Below the pieces are notes generated by a model. That model ran no database searches and was not told the origin of the DNA. It saw only the letters and a program-made list of their open reading frames with translations. Of a stretch of DNA of 64,000 nt, positions 12,740 to 21,130 are shown in pieces; within the stretch, counting starts at the first letter, position 1; each line of letters starts with the position of its first letter. The translations under genes were made by a program, and so were the position numbers. The DNA is from Blastomussa wellsi (lineage: Eukaryota; Cnidaria; Anthozoa; Scleractinia; Plerogyridae), in assembly GCA_947652115.1 (NCBI GenBank), contig OX393562.1, positions 6,782,093 to 6,846,092 of the forward strand. Reading direction: 5' to 3'.

Positions 12740-12936
12740 TCACGGCGCCATCATGATGTCACGTACGGCGGAAATCTCGAAAATTAAACATGCTGTATTT
12801 TAAACAGAGAGTATACTATCTAGCTTGAAACTTGTGAATAGATATATTTGAAGGATTTATTTCACGTGGTGACAATAAAAATTTAGCAGACCCAGCGAAC
12901 TTTGTTTTTAAAATTATATGACGTCAAGTGAAAACC
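12740..12936. repeat. partial host repeat ending tgacgtcaagtgaaaacc
   Basis: The right end of the GGTTTTCACG family (compare 6531-6548 and 33,100-33,116) is preserved, with upstream similarity such as gatgtcacgtacggcggaaa. It lies immediately upstream of the target sequence of Element 1. Confidence 0.5.
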
Positions 12937-12980
12937 AGCAATTGTCGTTTGGTTTACTATTATCAGAGAGACTATGATCT

Positions 12981-12986
12981 GTTAGG
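12981..12986. repeat. 6-bp target duplication, left of Element 1
   Basis: gttagg directly precedes the first base of the left inverted repeat and recurs directly after the right inverted repeat. Six-base duplications are the hallmark of Maverick/Polinton integrase insertion. Confidence 0.95.
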
Positions 12987-13298
12987 AGTAGTATAGGAAA
13001 TGGGGGTACGAGCACATGTACGAGCACATTAATTTTCAGCAAATTTTTTCAGCAAATTTTTTGACTGAATTTTTTGACTGAATTTTTTGACTGAATTTTT
13101 TGACTGAATTTTTTAACTAAATTATCAAACTAAAATCTAATATTGAAATCCAATATTGATTTTCAGTATTTGTATATTAGCTAGATAATTCAGTATTGAA
13201 TATTAGTCCTGTTGTTAAAACTGGGGAATTGAATGATATTATCTATACGAAGTATAGATAATGTCCATTATAAATAAGTATTAAATTTCAGTATTGGA
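12987..13298. repeat. left terminal inverted repeat of Element 1
   Basis: It matches the reverse complement of 30162-30486, with one substitution and one 13-bp length difference seen by eye. Near the tip are 13-bp tandem units: two of cagcaaatttttt type and four of gactgaatttttt type. The right copy has three of the first type. Confidence 0.95.
13238..13262. promoter_or_regulatory. 25-bp palindrome in the left inverted repeat
   Basis: Perfect 11-bp inverted arms (attatctatac and gtatagataat) flank a 3-bp centre gaa. An identical element lies in the right repeat at 30198-30222. Being the only strong dyad in the repeat, it is a candidate binding site for an element protein (terminal protein, integrase or transcription factor). 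Its function is inferred only. Confidence 0.5.
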
Positions 13299-13334
13299 TT
13301 TCAGTATTATATATAAATATTTAATTCTAGTATT

Positions 13335-13406
13335 GGAATTAAGTAAATTATGAAAATTATTGGAATCAGTGGAATTAAGTAAATTATGAAAATTATTAGA
13401 ATCAGT
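13335..13406. repeat. two tandem 36-bp units
   Basis: A 36-bp unit beginning ggaattaagtaaattatgaa is repeated once with a single change, just inside the left inverted repeat and before the polymerase stop codon. It may be part of the replication or transcription-end region, but no direct evidence exists. Confidence 0.7.
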
Positions 13407-13419
13407 GGAATTATTGGAA

Positions 13420-16400
13420 TTATTGTTTTATATTATAATGTCCATAAGCATAACTTATAACACCATCTTCTAGTATGTATCTTTTATCATCAAAACAGCT
13501 GAGCGATACTTTATTGATTTCATAACTACCGAGTTCATGGTTTTGACTTCTGATTGTTTTCATCTTATGATACATCTGTTTATTATTAAATAGTGTTTCT
13601 TTATAGTTTTCATGTTGAATGTCTTTTTTGATTACATTCTTTTTTATTCCTTTAGCAGTCTTACAACCTTTGTTATCATCTTTGATATAGCTGTACATTT
13701 TTGATCGTAGACCAACAAATTCATAAATAGGGACACCAGCTGCTTCATCTTTAAACTTTCCAATTACTTTTTTATTTGACTTATCAAAGTAAGGTGAATT
13801 TTCTGCGTAGTCGCTATTATCGAATTTATCTTTATCAGCCCAAAATGCTTTATAAACATCTTCAGCCTCTATTTCATAAGTTAAACTATCAGTATCTGTG
13901 AATAATAGTTTGGCTTTATCACCATACTTCTTTTTAATATAATTATAATGAAAATAATACATGAGAGTCTTACTTAGATCTAATATACACATGCCTACAT
14001 AAGCAGGTCTGTTTAATGTAAGTGTTTCTTTTATCTTATGAACAGCTACTAGATTTTCATTGAATATTTTACTACTAACATAAGTTGGTTTACTAGCTAA
14101 CTTTAATAGTTTCTTTTCATTAGTTACAAGTCTTACATCAACTCTCTTTCTAAGGTTTTCCATAGTTTTACCAAATACACTGTTATTCATTAATTTGAAG
14201 AAATCTTTTTCAAATGAATTTTTTGCATTCTTTCTTTTTTCTGTATTGTAATCAATATATTGTTTTAACCAAGGAGATTGATTAAATTGTAAAACACGAT
14301 GTACATTAGTTAGTTTTAAACCTAGATCTAAATATAATTTTAAGTTTCTGTAATGTAATACATATTTATCTTTTTTGCTTAATGTAGGTATTAATTTATG
14401 TACTAATCCAGTTGATATATTATATTTATCAGCAATAGTTTTACAGTAATAAGATAACATATCTTTTTGAACAGTTATTTTTTCAGCAGCAGCTGGGTAG
14501 TCATTATGCAAATCATGAAGTTTTTCTGGATAATCTAAATCAACTTCTAATATATATACTTTTTCACTATCATCTCTGATGTTATTAACATTAAACTTAT
14601 CAATCTGTTTTTCTGTAAGCCATCTAAATCCTCCAGTTGGAAGATATTGACTCATAGCCCATCCATATAAATTATTAGCATCAAGATACATAATATATTT
14701 AGATGGTTCATTTTTATTATAATTTTTCATATATTTATTATTAGCTTTTCCATAACGATTAGCAATATAACTGATTCCCCCTCTCATTCCCTTTTCAATG
14801 AATAAAAACATATCAATATCAGTTATTAATTCTAATTTAATATCAGTCATTTTTAACATAGCATCCCATGATAACCCTGGAGATGAGAAATAATGACAAG
14901 GATCTAGCTTATAATATTGTAAACATGTTTTTCTAAAGTTTTCAAATACATCAGCTAATAGTAATATGTCTGATTTAATGTATAAATTATGATAATCTCC
15001 CATATTTTTCAAATTAAATGTATTCCAAACATTTTGAGCATGTTTATAGTCTTCATCTGATATATGTTCATTATTTAATATGCTGTAAAACTCTTCTTTT
15101 GTTGGTAGCTTTTTATTGAACTTATCAAAACTATCCATATAATCATAAGGATAAACACCTTTCCTAGCCATTAAATCAAGCTTTTTACCTTTAAAAATTT
15201 CTGAAGTATATTTTAATGCTTCTTTTGGTATATTACTTACAAGTTTTTCTAAGCTTGAACTCATAAATTGGAAACTGTCAATAAAAGTTAGATGATTACC
15301 TAACATGAAAGCCATATACTTTTCCATATTGTTGGGTATAGCATTAATATGCATTTGACGTTTTTTACCTTCTTTATCTATGTATTCATGTTTCTTAACA
15401 ATATTTCCAATCTCTTGCATTATGAAATGGCTATTATAACCTCTCAAGTTGTGAAATATGACTGGTATTTTTAATTCTTTTGAGTTAAATTTGTTACTGA
15501 ATTCTTTTGTAACAACTTTTTTACAATATTCGACGTCATCTAACATCTTCTCAAGAAATGTATAAACAGCTTTTTCACCTCTATATATTGTAAGAGGTTT
15601 GCTATATTTATCATTATAACAACATACAATTTTATAGCCAAATCCGCAATCTGTATGCTTTTGATATGCTTCAGTATATGACTTTGAATCTTTCTGCTGG
15701 CAGCCTGATATATTTTCTGTTATAGCTTCAAAGTCGGCATATATAACAAAAGGTACTAATTCTTCATGATGATGATTATTAAATTTCAATATATTGTTAT
15801 CCTTATCAGGCATTTTTACTGCCTGTATTCCATTTACTGTGATGCAATTGTCTTTATGATCAGTCAATAATCTTTCAGAGCTGAAACATTGTAGACAATG
15901 CATACAAAAGTGTTTTCTTTCTTTGTGTTTTGTTTGATTGTACATGAACTTATTGAAATCATTAATAAGCACATAATGTGTACTTTTCTTTTCTTTTATC
16001 AACTCAGTTATCAATAATAAATTCACATTATCTTCAAACTTTTCTTTTGACACATATATGGGATATGGTTGTTTGTTTTCATAACCGAAAACATTTATGT
16101 TAATCTCATTTTGCTTCTCAATTTTATTATACTGCTTAGTAGTTACTGGGAATTCAATCCCAGTATAATTTAGCTTTTGTATATATTGTTTATCAGATTC
16201 TTTAATCCTCTGCGGATTTTTATCTTGTGGGTTTAAGCATCTAATATGACACCATCTAAAACATTCATTATCCTCATTCTTAATATTAATCAATCCTTTT
16301 TTACTATTTCTAAGTTCTGGTGGTAGATTAATATATGATGTGCCTTTCATTGGTTCATATTTCACAACATTAAGATAATGATTATCAACAGATTTAATAG

Positions 16401-16980
16401 TCCAACCAGAACCTTCAGATACCCATTTAGCAACTTTATTTAATATTTGTTGTTTTGATAAATTAAATGATTCTTTTATTTCAGTTTCATTTATAATAGT
16501 TTGTGGTGTACTATTAAAATAAGCAGCTTTATTAATTTGTCCATCATTTGCTAATTTTTCAAATGTTACCTTCAATGTTTCAACAAATTTTATTCCTTTT
16601 TCAGATTTTAATATTTCTATGATATGATATTCAAGTGCTTGTCTTGTTGACTTTAATTGTATAAGTGGGTCTTTATCATTTTTAATACCAATTTCAAAAG
16701 ACTTAGTATAACCCTTCAATGCTTGATTCAATTGCTCTATCTTAGTTTTTGGTTTATATTGTTTCATTATTCTCTTATGCTCTTTTTTGATTTTTTCAAA
16801 TTGTTCCAAGTATTTTTTATTTTTGATTTTATCTTGCTTATGTTTCTTAATAATTTGATGTAATTCAACATTATTAATTACATTTTGTCTGGTTGTTTTT
16901 CTAACTAGATCTAACCATTTATAACCTAATTTTTTAGCGGTTTTGTAGTATCGAGTTGAGAGTAGCTGGAACAGAGACAT
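13420..16980 (-). CDS. PolB: protein-primed family B DNA polymerase (Element 1)
   Basis: It replicates the element by protein-primed synthesis. The frame is 1186 residues. A lysine-rich N-terminal region (about 1-340) is followed by a C2H2-type finger (CMHC at 359-362, HKDNC near 375), exonuclease motif I YADFEA (414-419), motif II FHNLRGYNSHF (509-519), motif III YHNLYIKSDILLLAD (663-677), polymerase motif A LDANNLYGW (766-774), motif B KLMNNSVFGKTMENL (929-943) and motif C FTDTDS (1027-1032). All catalytic acidic residues are present. Unusually, the zinc/HNH-like insertion that sits between exonuclease motifs I and II in the Element 2 polymerase is absent here, leaving a short linker. The ATG lies next to an AT-rich TATA-like stretch. 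This is the leftmost gene, with its stop close to the inverted repeat, as usual for Mavericks. Confidence 0.97.
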   Translation of the reverse strand: MSLFQLLSTRYYKTAKKLGYKWLDLVRKTTRQNVINNVELHQIIKKHKQDKIKNKKYLEQFEKIKKEHKRIMKQYKPKTKIEQLNQALKGYTKSFEIGIKNDKDPLIQLKSTRQALEYHIIEILKSEKGIKFVETLKVTFEKLANDGQINKAAYFNSTPQTIINETEIKESFNLSKQQILNKVAKWVSEGSGWTIKSVDNHYLNVVKYEPMKGTSYINLPPELRNSKKGLINIKNEDNECFRWCHIRCLNPQDKNPQRIKESDKQYIQKLNYTGIEFPVTTKQYNKIEKQNEININVFGYENKQPYPIYVSKEKFEDNVNLLLITELIKEKKSTHYVLINDFNKFMYNQTKHKERKHFCMHCLQCFSSERLLTDHKDNCITVNGIQAVKMPDKDNNILKFNNHHHEELVPFVIYADFEAITENISGCQQKDSKSYTEAYQKHTDCGFGYKIVCCYNDKYSKPLTIYRGEKAVYTFLEKMLDDVEYCKKVVTKEFSNKFNSKELKIPVIFHNLRGYNSHFIMQEIGNIVKKHEYIDKEGKKRQMHINAIPNNMEKYMAFMLGNHLTFIDSFQFMSSSLEKLVSNIPKEALKYTSEIFKGKKLDLMARKGVYPYDYMDSFDKFNKKLPTKEEFYSILNNEHISDEDYKHAQNVWNTFNLKNMGDYHNLYIKSDILLLADVFENFRKTCLQYYKLDPCHYFSSPGLSWDAMLKMTDIKLELITDIDMFLFIEKGMRGGISYIANRYGKANNKYMKNYNKNEPSKYIMYLDANNLYGWAMSQYLPTGGFRWLTEKQIDKFNVNNIRDDSEKVYILEVDLDYPEKLHDLHNDYPAAAEKITVQKDMLSYYCKTIADKYNISTGLVHKLIPTLSKKDKYVLHYRNLKLYLDLGLKLTNVHRVLQFNQSPWLKQYIDYNTEKRKNAKNSFEKDFFKLMNNSVFGKTMENLRKRVDVRLVTNEKKLLKLASKPTYVSSKIFNENLVAVHKIKETLTLNRPAYVGMCILDLSKTLMYYFHYNYIKKKYGDKAKLLFTDTDSLTYEIEAEDVYKAFWADKDKFDNSDYAENSPYFDKSNKKVIGKFKDEAAGVPIYEFVGLRSKMYSYIKDDNKGCKTAKGIKKNVIKKDIQHENYKETLFNNKQMYHKMKTIRSQNHELGSYEINKVSLSCFDDKRYILEDGVISYAYGHYNIKQ

Positions 16981-17040
16981 TCTATATTATATATTTATAT
17001 AAAAATATATTTCTTTAATTGCGTTTATTTTTGGATATCA
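16981..17040 (-). promoter_or_regulatory. AT-rich promoter-like region of the polymerase gene
   Basis: Immediately upstream of the polymerase ATG, the minus strand reads a run of TATATAAATATATAATATA before ATG. Similar TATATAA(C/T)ATA words lie within about 30 bp of nearly every start codon in Element 1. It is a promoter by position and recurrence only. Confidence 0.45.
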
Positions 17041-17105
17041 GCTAGCTAGCTAATTTGGTTTAGTATTAAATTTAATACTAAATCAAATTCAGAACTAAAT
17101 ATAAT

Positions 17106-17333
17106 TTAATACTTATTTTTAGCTTGAGTGTTAGCATTTTTCTTATGCTTCTTTGTTTTTAAATGACTGAATTTACCAGCCATAGTATAATTTCTATTTC
17201 CACAGTCGATACATCTCCATTCTGTAGTTAACATGTATTTAGTAAAGTATGGTCTGTTTGCTGTCTTTCTTTCTTCTTCAGTGAAATATTTTCTTGGTCT
17301 TCCAGGGCCTCTCTTTACAGTCTGATTTTCCAT
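17106..17333 (-). CDS. AT-hook and zinc-finger DNA-binding protein
   Basis: A 75-residue basic protein. Residues 8-16 (RGPGRPRKY) are a classic AT-hook that binds the minor groove of AT-rich DNA. Residues 41-63 form a C2-H2-type finger (CIDC ... HLKTKKH). The combination suggests an element-encoded DNA-binding regulator or accessory factor, fitting the very AT-rich promoters of this element. The start is preceded by a long TA run (17334-17354). It lies between polymerase and the BRO/nuclease gene, all read leftward. Its exact role is unknown. Confidence 0.8.
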   Translation of the reverse strand: MENQTVKRGPGRPRKYFTEEERKTANRPYFTKYMLTTEWRCIDCGNRNYTMAGKFSHLKTKKHKKNANTQAKNKY

Positions 17334-17368
17334 TATATATATATATATATTATATATTTTTTATATTT
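17334..17368 (-). promoter_or_regulatory. TA-rich promoter-like spacer
   Basis: The minus strand reads aaaaaatatataatatatat just before the ATG of the AT-hook gene. The same layout occurs at 18188-18216 before the BRO/nuclease gene. Confidence 0.4.
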
Positions 17369-18187
17369 TTAATAGTGTTTAAAATTTCTACGTTTTAAAT
17401 ATTTATAACTTTCTTCCAAATGTTTCATTATTTCAAATATAACATCATCATAAGAATTGCTGATAAAGTATTTGCATTTGTTTTTAATATACATATCCTT
17501 CATTTCCAACTGTTTTTTACTCACTTGATATGAACCAGTAGGGCTTTTAAATTCTAAACAAAGAGCATTATATTTACTTGTTGGATTCATTATAATGAGA
17601 TCACATTGTCCTGGCATATATCCTTTCTTCCAAGATGTTATTCTCATACTTGATGTTATTTGATGTTCTCCAAGACCAGCAATCATAAGAGTTTGTGGGT
17701 ATTTTTTTCTTATAAAATTAACAACTTTATAATGTAAATCATTTTCATTCTCAATTACTAATTTATTGCTGTTAATTTTATAATAACCTTTTTTTCTAAT
17801 TGATGGTAATACTTTACTTGTTATCCAGTGTTTGAATTCTTTTGCTTGTGGTTTTTTAGAAGAAAGCATTAATGAGTACAAACCGGATTCATTTATAAAA
17901 TAACATTTTCGAGTTATTTCTTGGGGCGTATTTGAGACACCTGAAGGATTTTTACTGTAAGCTTGGGGGACCGTTTTTGTCCACGAAGGATTTTGTAATA
18001 TTTTGAAATCAATCAATTTTTTATCATCATCATCTACATAGTCTCTGATGGCTCTTCTTTCATTTTTATAATCCAATATCTGAGCTATCTCCTTACCCCG
18101 AAACCATAACTCATTTTTCTTATCAATATAACAATTGATTTCAACATTTAATTTTTCATTTTTGTACAATGTTTTTTGGAGTTCCAT
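17369..18187 (-). CDS. BRO-N domain fused to VRR-NUC-type nuclease
   Basis: A 272-residue two-domain protein. Residues about 15-135 match the BRO-N DNA-binding fold of large DNA viruses and phages (ELWFRGKEIAQILDY, INESGLYSLMLSSKKP, FKHWITSKVLPSIRKKG). Residues about 150-260 match the VRR-NUC/PD-(D/E)XK nuclease fold: GYMPGQCDLIIMNP supplies the metal-binding Asp196, LEFKSPTG supplies Glu212 and Lys214, and a following Gln-containing helix SKKQLEM completes the usual signature. A sequence-guided nuclease for junction processing or host DNA is a reasonable inference, but the substrate is unknown. It is read leftward from a TA-rich promoter-like spacer. All catalytic-type residues appear intact. 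Confidence 0.85.
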   Translation of the reverse strand: MELQKTLYKNEKLNVEINCYIDKKNELWFRGKEIAQILDYKNERRAIRDYVDDDDKKLIDFKILQNPSWTKTVPQAYSKNPSGVSNTPQEITRKCYFINESGLYSLMLSSKKPQAKEFKHWITSKVLPSIRKKGYYKINSNKLVIENENDLHYKVVNFIRKKYPQTLMIAGLGEHQITSSMRITSWKKGYMPGQCDLIIMNPTSKYNALCLEFKSPTGSYQVSKKQLEMKDMYIKNKCKYFISNSYDDVIFEIMKHLEESYKYLKRRNFKHY

Positions 18188-18216
18188 TCTATATATATAT
18201 TATATATTTTTTATAT
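18188..18216 (-). promoter_or_regulatory. TA-rich promoter-like spacer
   Basis: The minus strand reads aaaaaatatataatatatat upstream of the BRO/nuclease ATG, nearly the same string as before the AT-hook gene. Confidence 0.4.
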
Positions 18217-19182
18217 TTATACATTTACTAAATCCCTCATTGGAATCCAACTATTGAAATCATCACTATATCCCTTCCACTTCACTAAAGCTTGTTTCTT
18301 TTTATAATCTCTACGAATGACTTTATCAATACGAAAAACATCCTGCTTAGCTTTCAACAACTCAAACTCATAGAAACTTCCCTGAATATCTTCACCTCTG
18401 AGATCTTTTACCTTATAAGTTATTGGATTTGTGTATTGAATCTTATCAACTGTAAACACTTCTTCTGTCCAATTTGGTGTATAACCCTTATCAAATACCT
18501 TTCTTTTATACTTAGACATTCGCACCTTATCACCTATTTTAAATTTTGGTTTTTGTTTTGATGTTTCCATATCACCATATAGATTAAAGTAAACAGTTCC
18601 TTCATTCTTTTTCTTTGATGCCTCAACTGGAGTCATTTTTATGCTTGAATGTTTTGTGTTGTTGTATTGATTTACTAATTTTGGTAACATATCTAGATAT
18701 TGTGTATTACCTTGAACAGTGAACTGTTTCCACATTTTGGATTTAATTGTTCTATTCCATCTTTCAACCACTGAGGACTTCTCTTCATTCTCAGTTGAGT
18801 ACATATGTATCCCATTTTTCTCTAATAAATCTTTCACATGTTTGTTATAGAATTCTTTTCCCTTATCAACCCAAAGATATTGTGGTTTTCTACCTCCTTT
18901 GAATATTGATTTAAATGCTTCAGTGACAGATTCACCTTTCTTATCCTTTAATGGAATAATCCAACCATATTTACTGAATACATCAATAACCATTAGAAGA
19001 TATCGATAGCCTTTATTCCATTAACTAAACTGCTGCATTTCAACCAAATCACTTGCCCATATTTCATCGATATGATTTGTAATCACACGCCGCCGAGTAA
19101 ATTTACGATGTATTGGTGTATGTAATTCATCTGCTAATTTTACTTGCCAGTTTTCTTCACTCGACGGCTGTTGACGTTTTTT
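18217..19182 (-). pseudogene. INT: retrovirus-like (RVE) integrase with chromodomain, interrupted by a stop
   Basis: It is the Maverick integrase, which would insert element ends with 6-bp duplications. An upstream part (19182-19024, minus) carries WQVKLADELHTPI and WASDLVEM, the latter holding the first catalytic Asp. An in-frame TAA at 19023-19021 then interrupts the gene. Downstream, 258 residues can start at the ATG at 18993 and contain the second Asp (WVDKGKEF) and the Glu (SSVVERWNRT, 34 residues later), then a C-terminal chromodomain (DKVIRRDYKKKQALVKWKGY). The downstream frame therefore lacks the first Asp of the DDE triad and should be inactive. The 5' part overlaps the 3' end of the PLA2-like gene in another frame. 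A sequencing error at the stop cannot be excluded. Confidence 0.9.
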
Positions 19183-20135
19183 TTAACCCCCATACCTAGC
19201 TGTTTCCCATGTTGTAAATCCCACATTAATCTATTAAATTTCCAATGATCCTCATATGGCCCACCAATATACCAATCTGGTCCATAATCACGCGCCATAG
19301 TATTAAATACCTCTTGCTGAATCTTTTTCTCAACAGGTGCATATCCTTGCTTCCTCATCTTTTCTTTTTGTATTTTTCCCTGTTGTCCAGTAATTCCAGC
19401 CCAAGCACGTTTGATAGTGTCTCCACTTGCAAAATCATCAAATGATTCTTTTGCCCCTTCTTCTTTTATCAATTTTGGTATGACTGAAGAAAGAGTTTTA
19501 TTTGCTGCAGAATAACCAGGAATCGCATTTAATGAATCCATTACTCCCATACCTAATTTTGATTTGGCTGCTATAGTATTTCTAGCAATTGCATGTCCCC
19601 ATTGTCTGTCTTTCCATGGAATAGCATCAAGAGCTTTAACCATTTTTCTATCAGCTTTATTCTTACATTTAACTTGATCACTTTTTTTCTTATTTCCACA
19701 TACAGAATAATCAACATCATGTTGCATACTTACAGCGTCTGTTTTACCAGTAGGTTGTTGATATATCTCAAGTATTTGACCAGTGTTTGGATCATATCTC
19801 AGCTGCTGCTCTAAAGGATTACCAGGACCTGTATATCTATGTCCAGGCATAACAAAACCTTTCTTTGGCGCTACTTTTAATATAGCCTTGTGTATATCAA
19901 TTGAACCACCTTTTATTTTTTTACTCAAGTCATTTGTAAAGCTGTCAAGGACTTGATCCAAATATTTATTTGCAACATTTTTTATTTTCTTCTTTGCATA
20001 ATCTGATTTGATAGCCTTTGCAGCACCCCGTCGAGCAAGCAAAGCTCCAGAATTAGCCAAACCTTTTAAAGCAATCTCACCAATTGAATGACTATCATGA
20101 ATGTCAAACAAATTGCCCCCAGCTTGTGGGGGCAC
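19140..20135 (-). CDS. phospholipase A2-like virion protein
   Basis: A 331-residue protein. Residues about 90-190 resemble the PLA2 domain of parvovirus VP1 and related viral proteins: GHRYTGPGNPL (98-108) matches the calcium-binding loop and QHDVDY (138-143) the catalytic His-Asp pair, with a following Cys and helix (RQWGHAIARNT). Such domains breach endosomal membranes during entry in parvoviruses; by analogy this may be a membrane-penetration protein of the Maverick virion. The C-terminus is strongly basic (NVNSRRVKKTGK). It lies between integrase and the structural cluster, and its 3' end overlaps the integrase frame by about 40 bp. Enzyme activity is inferred, not shown. Confidence 0.8.
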   Translation of the reverse strand: MPPQAGGNLFDIHDSHSIGEIALKGLANSGALLARRGAAKAIKSDYAKKKIKNVANKYLDQVLDSFTNDLSKKIKGGSIDIHKAILKVAPKKGFVMPGHRYTGPGNPLEQQLRYDPNTGQILEIYQQPTGKTDAVSMQHDVDYSVCGNKKKSDQVKCKNKADRKMVKALDAIPWKDRQWGHAIARNTIAAKSKLGMGVMDSLNAIPGYSAANKTLSSVIPKLIKEEGAKESFDDFASGDTIKRAWAGITGQQGKIQKEKMRKQGYAPVEKKIQQEVFNTMARDYGPDWYIGGPYEDHWKFNRLMWDLQHGKQLGMGVKKNVNSRRVKKTGK

Positions 20136-20137
20136 AG

Positions 20138-20659
20138 CTAGTTTTCCTGTTTTTTTTTAGCTGGTGCTTTTTTAGCTTTAGCTGTTTTCAAATTACCTAC
20201 TTTTAAACCTAATTTTTTAGCGAATTCTTTTACTTCTCTTTCAGTTTTCAAATTACTTGATTTTAAACCTAATTTTTTAGCGAATTTTTTTTCTTCATAT
20301 TTTTGTTTTCTTTTTTCTTTTTTTTCTTTTGCCCACTTATCGAAAACATCTTGATCAAGCGCAACTCTTCCATAATATCTTACTTGTTTTTTGCATTCTT
20401 CCCAATCACCGAGTGCAGTTCCTTTTGGTTGTGGAACTTTAGAACCACAATATATTTTTGCTTTAGCATCTTTATCAGTTTTATTTTTTATAGCACCACC
20501 ACTTGTTGTATCAAGCTTCTTAACAAATTTTGTCTTTGTTATTCCACATTCAGCACAAGTACAAAAAAACATTAACCTTCCATTCTTGGCTTGTTTATAA
20601 CCAGATGGCTCAACACATTCTGTTTGTTTCTTTTGTTTCACACAGTATGATTTTACCAT
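20138..20659 (-). CDS. DUF5679-type zinc protein with lysine-rich tail
   Basis: 173 residues if started at ATG 20659, which avoids overlap with the protease gene and places a TATA-like string just upstream (an alternative start at 20710 would overlap). The N-terminus (MVKSYCVKQKKQTECVEP, then FFCTCAECGITKTKFVK) matches the small DUF5679 domain found in many large DNA viruses and related elements. The first Cys pair is incomplete (CVKQ instead of CVKC). The C-terminal half contains two related copies of a FAKKLGLK repeat and a KKAPAKKKQ tail, suggesting nucleic-acid binding. Its specific role is unknown. Confidence 0.7.
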   Translation of the reverse strand: MVKSYCVKQKKQTECVEPSGYKQAKNGRLMFFCTCAECGITKTKFVKKLDTTSGGAIKNKTDKDAKAKIYCGSKVPQPKGTALGDWEECKKQVRYYGRVALDQDVFDKWAKEKKEKRKQKYEEKKFAKKLGLKSSNLKTEREVKEFAKKLGLKVGNLKTAKAKKAPAKKKQEN

Positions 20660-20672
20660 GTATACATATATG

Positions 20673-21104
20673 TTATATATTTTTGAAATAATGTTTGATA
20701 AATTTCTCATTTTTCATTGTATTATGAATGTCAAACACTTTTAATAAATCATGATATGAATTACCCTTATTCATTTCATTTAAAAAGTATAAACAGAAGT
20801 AGCCGCATGTTGTTGTTTTTATGTTCTGAATATGATTATTTTGGTGAAGCAAAGTCAAATTCTTTCTTTTCGCATGATTTACAAGCTCTTGAAAAGGAGG
20901 CATACCAAAACTGTCGAAATAATTGATAATGTTGTCTTTTACAAAAGTTGCTACCCAATGGCTTCCACTCATATATGATGGTTCAAGATTGTAAATGAAT
21001 AATGCTTGGCTATGATTATGTGGAACTCTTTCATCCCTTGATAGAACATTATTGATTGGGATGTTTAGATATCTGCACCATTTTATTAAATCATGATTGC
21101 TCAT
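20673..21104 (-). CDS. PRO: adenain-type (Ulp1-like) cysteine protease
   Basis: A 143-residue maturation protease of the adenovirus endopeptidase/Ulp1 fold. Visible catalytic residues: His49 in GSHWVATF, Asp64 in YFDSFG, and Cys100 in TTTCGYFCLYFL (the Cys before Gly is the usual nucleophile), with a Gln/Asn-containing segment upstream (NHIQNIK). In adenoviruses and Mavericks it cleaves capsid and core precursors during virion maturation. It sits between the DUF5679 gene and the pX-like gene, all transcribed leftward. Compact length is normal for Maverick proteases. No damage is visible. Element 2 has no equivalent that I can find. Confidence 0.92.
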   Translation of the reverse strand: MSNHDLIKWCRYLNIPINNVLSRDERVPHNHSQALFIYNLEPSYMSGSHWVATFVKDNIINYFDSFGMPPFQELVNHAKRKNLTLLHQNNHIQNIKTTTCGYFCLYFLNEMNKGNSYHDLLKVFDIHNTMKNEKFIKHYFKNI

Positions 21105-21130
21105 CGGAATGTCTTTTTCAAATTTAGGTT

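Noticed and set aside
13238..13262. Similarity of the Element 1 palindrome to lox-type recombination sites (tatacgaagtat)
   Set aside because: The architecture (11-bp arms, 3-bp centre) and the absence of any tyrosine recombinase gene make the likeness a coincidence of AT-rich sequence.
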